From Trissonchulus latispiculum (taxonomy: Eukaryota; Nematoda; Enoplea; Enoplida; Ironidae): DNA of 64,000 bases. Every line of letters begins with the position of its first letter. Position 1 is the first letter of the stretch. This document shows, in pieces, positions 62,103 through 64,000 of the stretch. The stretch spans positions 62,001 through 126,000 of the forward strand of contig JASAND010026680.1 in assembly GCA_030248195.1 (NCBI GenBank). Direction: 5' to 3'. The notes under the pieces were generated by a model. The model saw only the letters and a program-made list of their open reading frames with translations. It had not been told where the DNA came from and made no database searches. The position numbers and the translations under genes are program-made.

Positions 62103-64000
62103 CTATGGGACCACTTTTCGTGGGTGGTACAATGACAAAAGTTATTCGTCTCGCAAAGGGCTTTCATTTGATACGAAAATTGACCAGTTTTGGAGACTTT
62201 CATTTTGACCCACACCCGACCCACAGTGGGTGGGGCACCCACCCACAGGTCGGTGGGGCCACTTTTTGTGGGTGGCATAATGACAAAAGTTGATCGCCTC
62301 GCCAAGGGCTTTCATTTGATACCAAACTTGACCACCTTTGAAGACTTTCATTTTTGACCCACACCGGACCCACTGTGGGTGGGGCACCCACCCACAGGTC
62401 GGTGGGGCCACTTTTTGTGGGTGGCATAATGACAAAAATTGATCGCCTCGCCAAGGGCTTTCGTTTGATACCAAAGTTGACCACTTTTGAAGACTTTCAT
62501 TTTTGACCCACACCGGACCCACAGTGGGTGGGGCACCCACCCACAGGTCGGTGGGGCCACTTTTTGTGAGTGGCATAATGGCAAAAGTTGATCGCCTCGC
62601 CAAGGGCTTTCATTTGATACCAAACTTTACCACTTTTGAAGACTTTCATTTTTGACCCACACCCGACCCACTGTGGGTGGGGCACCCAGCCACAGGTCGG
62701 TGGGGCCACTTTTTGTGGGTGGCATAATGACAAAAGTTGATCGCCTCGCCAAGGGCTTTCATTTGATACCAAACTTGACCACCTTTGAAGACTTTCATTT
62801 TTGACCCACACCGGACCCACTGTGGGTGGGGCACCCACCCACAGGTCGGTGGGGCCACTTTTTGTGGGTGGCATAATGACAAAAATTGATCGCCTCGCCA
62901 AGGGCTTTCGTTTGATACCAAACTTGACCACTTTTGAAGACTTTCATTTTTGATCCACACCGGACCCACAGTGGGTGGGGCACCCACCCACAGGTCGGTG
63001 GGGCCACTTTTTGTGGGTGGCATAATGACAAAAGTTGATCGCCTCGCCAAGGGCTTTCATTTGATACCAAACTTTACCACTTTTGAAGACTTTCATATTT
63101 GACCCACACCGGACCCACTGTGGGTGGGGCACCCAGCCACAGGTCGGTGGGGCCACTTTTTGTGGGTGGCATAATGACAAAAGTTGATCGCCTCGCCAAG
63201 GGCTTTCATTTGATACCAAACTTGACCACCCTTGAAGACTTTCATTTTTGACCCACACCGGACCCACTGTGGGTGGGGCACCCACCCACAGGTCGGTGGG
63301 GCCACTTTTTGTGGGTGGCATAATGACAAAAATTGATCGCCTCGCCAAGGGCTTTAGTTTGATACCAAACTTGACCACCTTTGAAGACTTTCATTTTTGA
63401 CCCACACCGGACCCACTGTGGGTGGGGCACCCACCCACAGGTCGGTGGGGCCACTTTTTGTGGGTGGCATAATGACAAAAATTGATCGCCTCGCCAAGGG
63501 CTTTCGTTTGATACCAAGCTTGACCACTTTTGAAGACTTTCATTTTTGACCCACACCGGACCCACAGTGGGTGGGGCACCCACCCACAGGTCGGTGGGGC
63601 CACTTTTTGTGGGTGGCATAATGACAAAAGTTGATCGCCTCGCCAAGGGTTTTCATTTGATACCAAACTTTACCACTTTTGAAGACTTTCATTTTTGACC
63701 CACACCGGACCCACTGTGGGTGGGGCACCCAACCACAGGTCGGTGGGGCCACTTTTTGTGGGTGGCATAATGACAAAAGTTGATCGCCTCGCCAAGGGCT
63801 TTCATTTGATACCAAACTTGACCACTTTTGAAGACTTTCATTTTTGACCCACACCGGACCCACAGTGGGTGGGGCACCCACCCACAGGTCGGTGGGGCCA
63901 CTTTTTGTGGGTGGCATAATGACAAAACTTGATCGCCTCGCCAAGGGCTTTCATTTGATACCAAACTTGACCACTTTTGAAGACTTTCATTTTTGACCCA
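62103..64000. repeat. 149-bp satellite array (runs off window edge)
   Basis: About 13 head-to-tail units with a constant 149-base spacing (for example the word TTGATCGCCTCGCCAAGGGC). Only the first unit is clearly diverged. Each unit contains GTGGGTGGGGCACCCACCCAC and TTTTTGTGGGTGGCATAATG. Variants such as CAAACTTTACCAC recur 447 bases apart (three units) and later about 597 apart (four units), hinting at a higher-order trimer. Many overlapping minus-strand frames of 78-153 codons are by-products of the unit. Confidence 0.95.

Noticed and set aside
62057..63964. Many overlapping minus-strand frames of 78-153 codons
   Set aside because: They are by-products of the 149-bp satellite; each is a frame-shifted copy of the next.

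Overview
This is an AT-rich, repeat-rich stretch of animal nuclear DNA, probably from an invertebrate. Genes are split by GT-AG introns with TTTCAG-type acceptors. One gene is clearly a metazoan Rab35-type GTPase, and another is the tail of a rhodopsin-like GPCR. Intergenic and intronic DNA is packed with foldback and TIR elements, tandem arrays and tRNA-like repeats. I cannot name the phylum or species from the sequence.

Host genes, left to right: (1) the last exon of a GPCR (+ strand, 2-355). (2) A ten-exon + strand gene (30137-39285) whose exon phases all agree and which predicts a membrane-anchored protein of 1047 residues with a very long disordered tail; I do not recognise the family. 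(3) A two-exon - strand gene for a 142-residue Gly-rich protein (40535-42300). (4) A possible + strand terminal exon (45270-45428) and a weak exon candidate near 52215. (5) Five of the exons of a Rab35-like gene (- strand, 54093-60533); the first coding exon is not visible and probably lies past the satellite or outside the window.

The main mobile element is 6569-18704. It is 12.1 kb with 5'-AG...CT-3' termini and a 6-bp target duplication (CAGGTG), the hallmarks of Polintons/Mavericks. Unlike ordinary Polintons it is almost entirely one giant palindrome. Each arm of about 5.6 kb carries a protein-primed family B DNA polymerase gene, read outward from a spacer of about 0.8 kb with TATA boxes at both edges. 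No integrase, protease, ATPase or capsid gene is visible. The two polymerase copies have decayed at different places.

Other repeats: a degenerate Ty3-type Gag relic (about 3211-3372); a 24-bp GC-rich tandem repeat (4980-5076); tRNA-like/SINE sequences (23609-24022, 29190-29290); foldback elements (26361-27014, 36587-36938, 43601-44620, 54300-56291); two hAT-like CGGCCGGC-rich MITEs (40969-41438, 46985-47306); two members of a long-TIR family (48860-49608, 60925-61766); a 144-bp minisatellite (49630-51070); and a 149-bp satellite running off the right edge (62103-64000). The Rab35-like introns alone hold several of these insertions.

All reading is by eye. Exon borders, element ends and family names are inferences except where exact repeats or phase agreement are cited.
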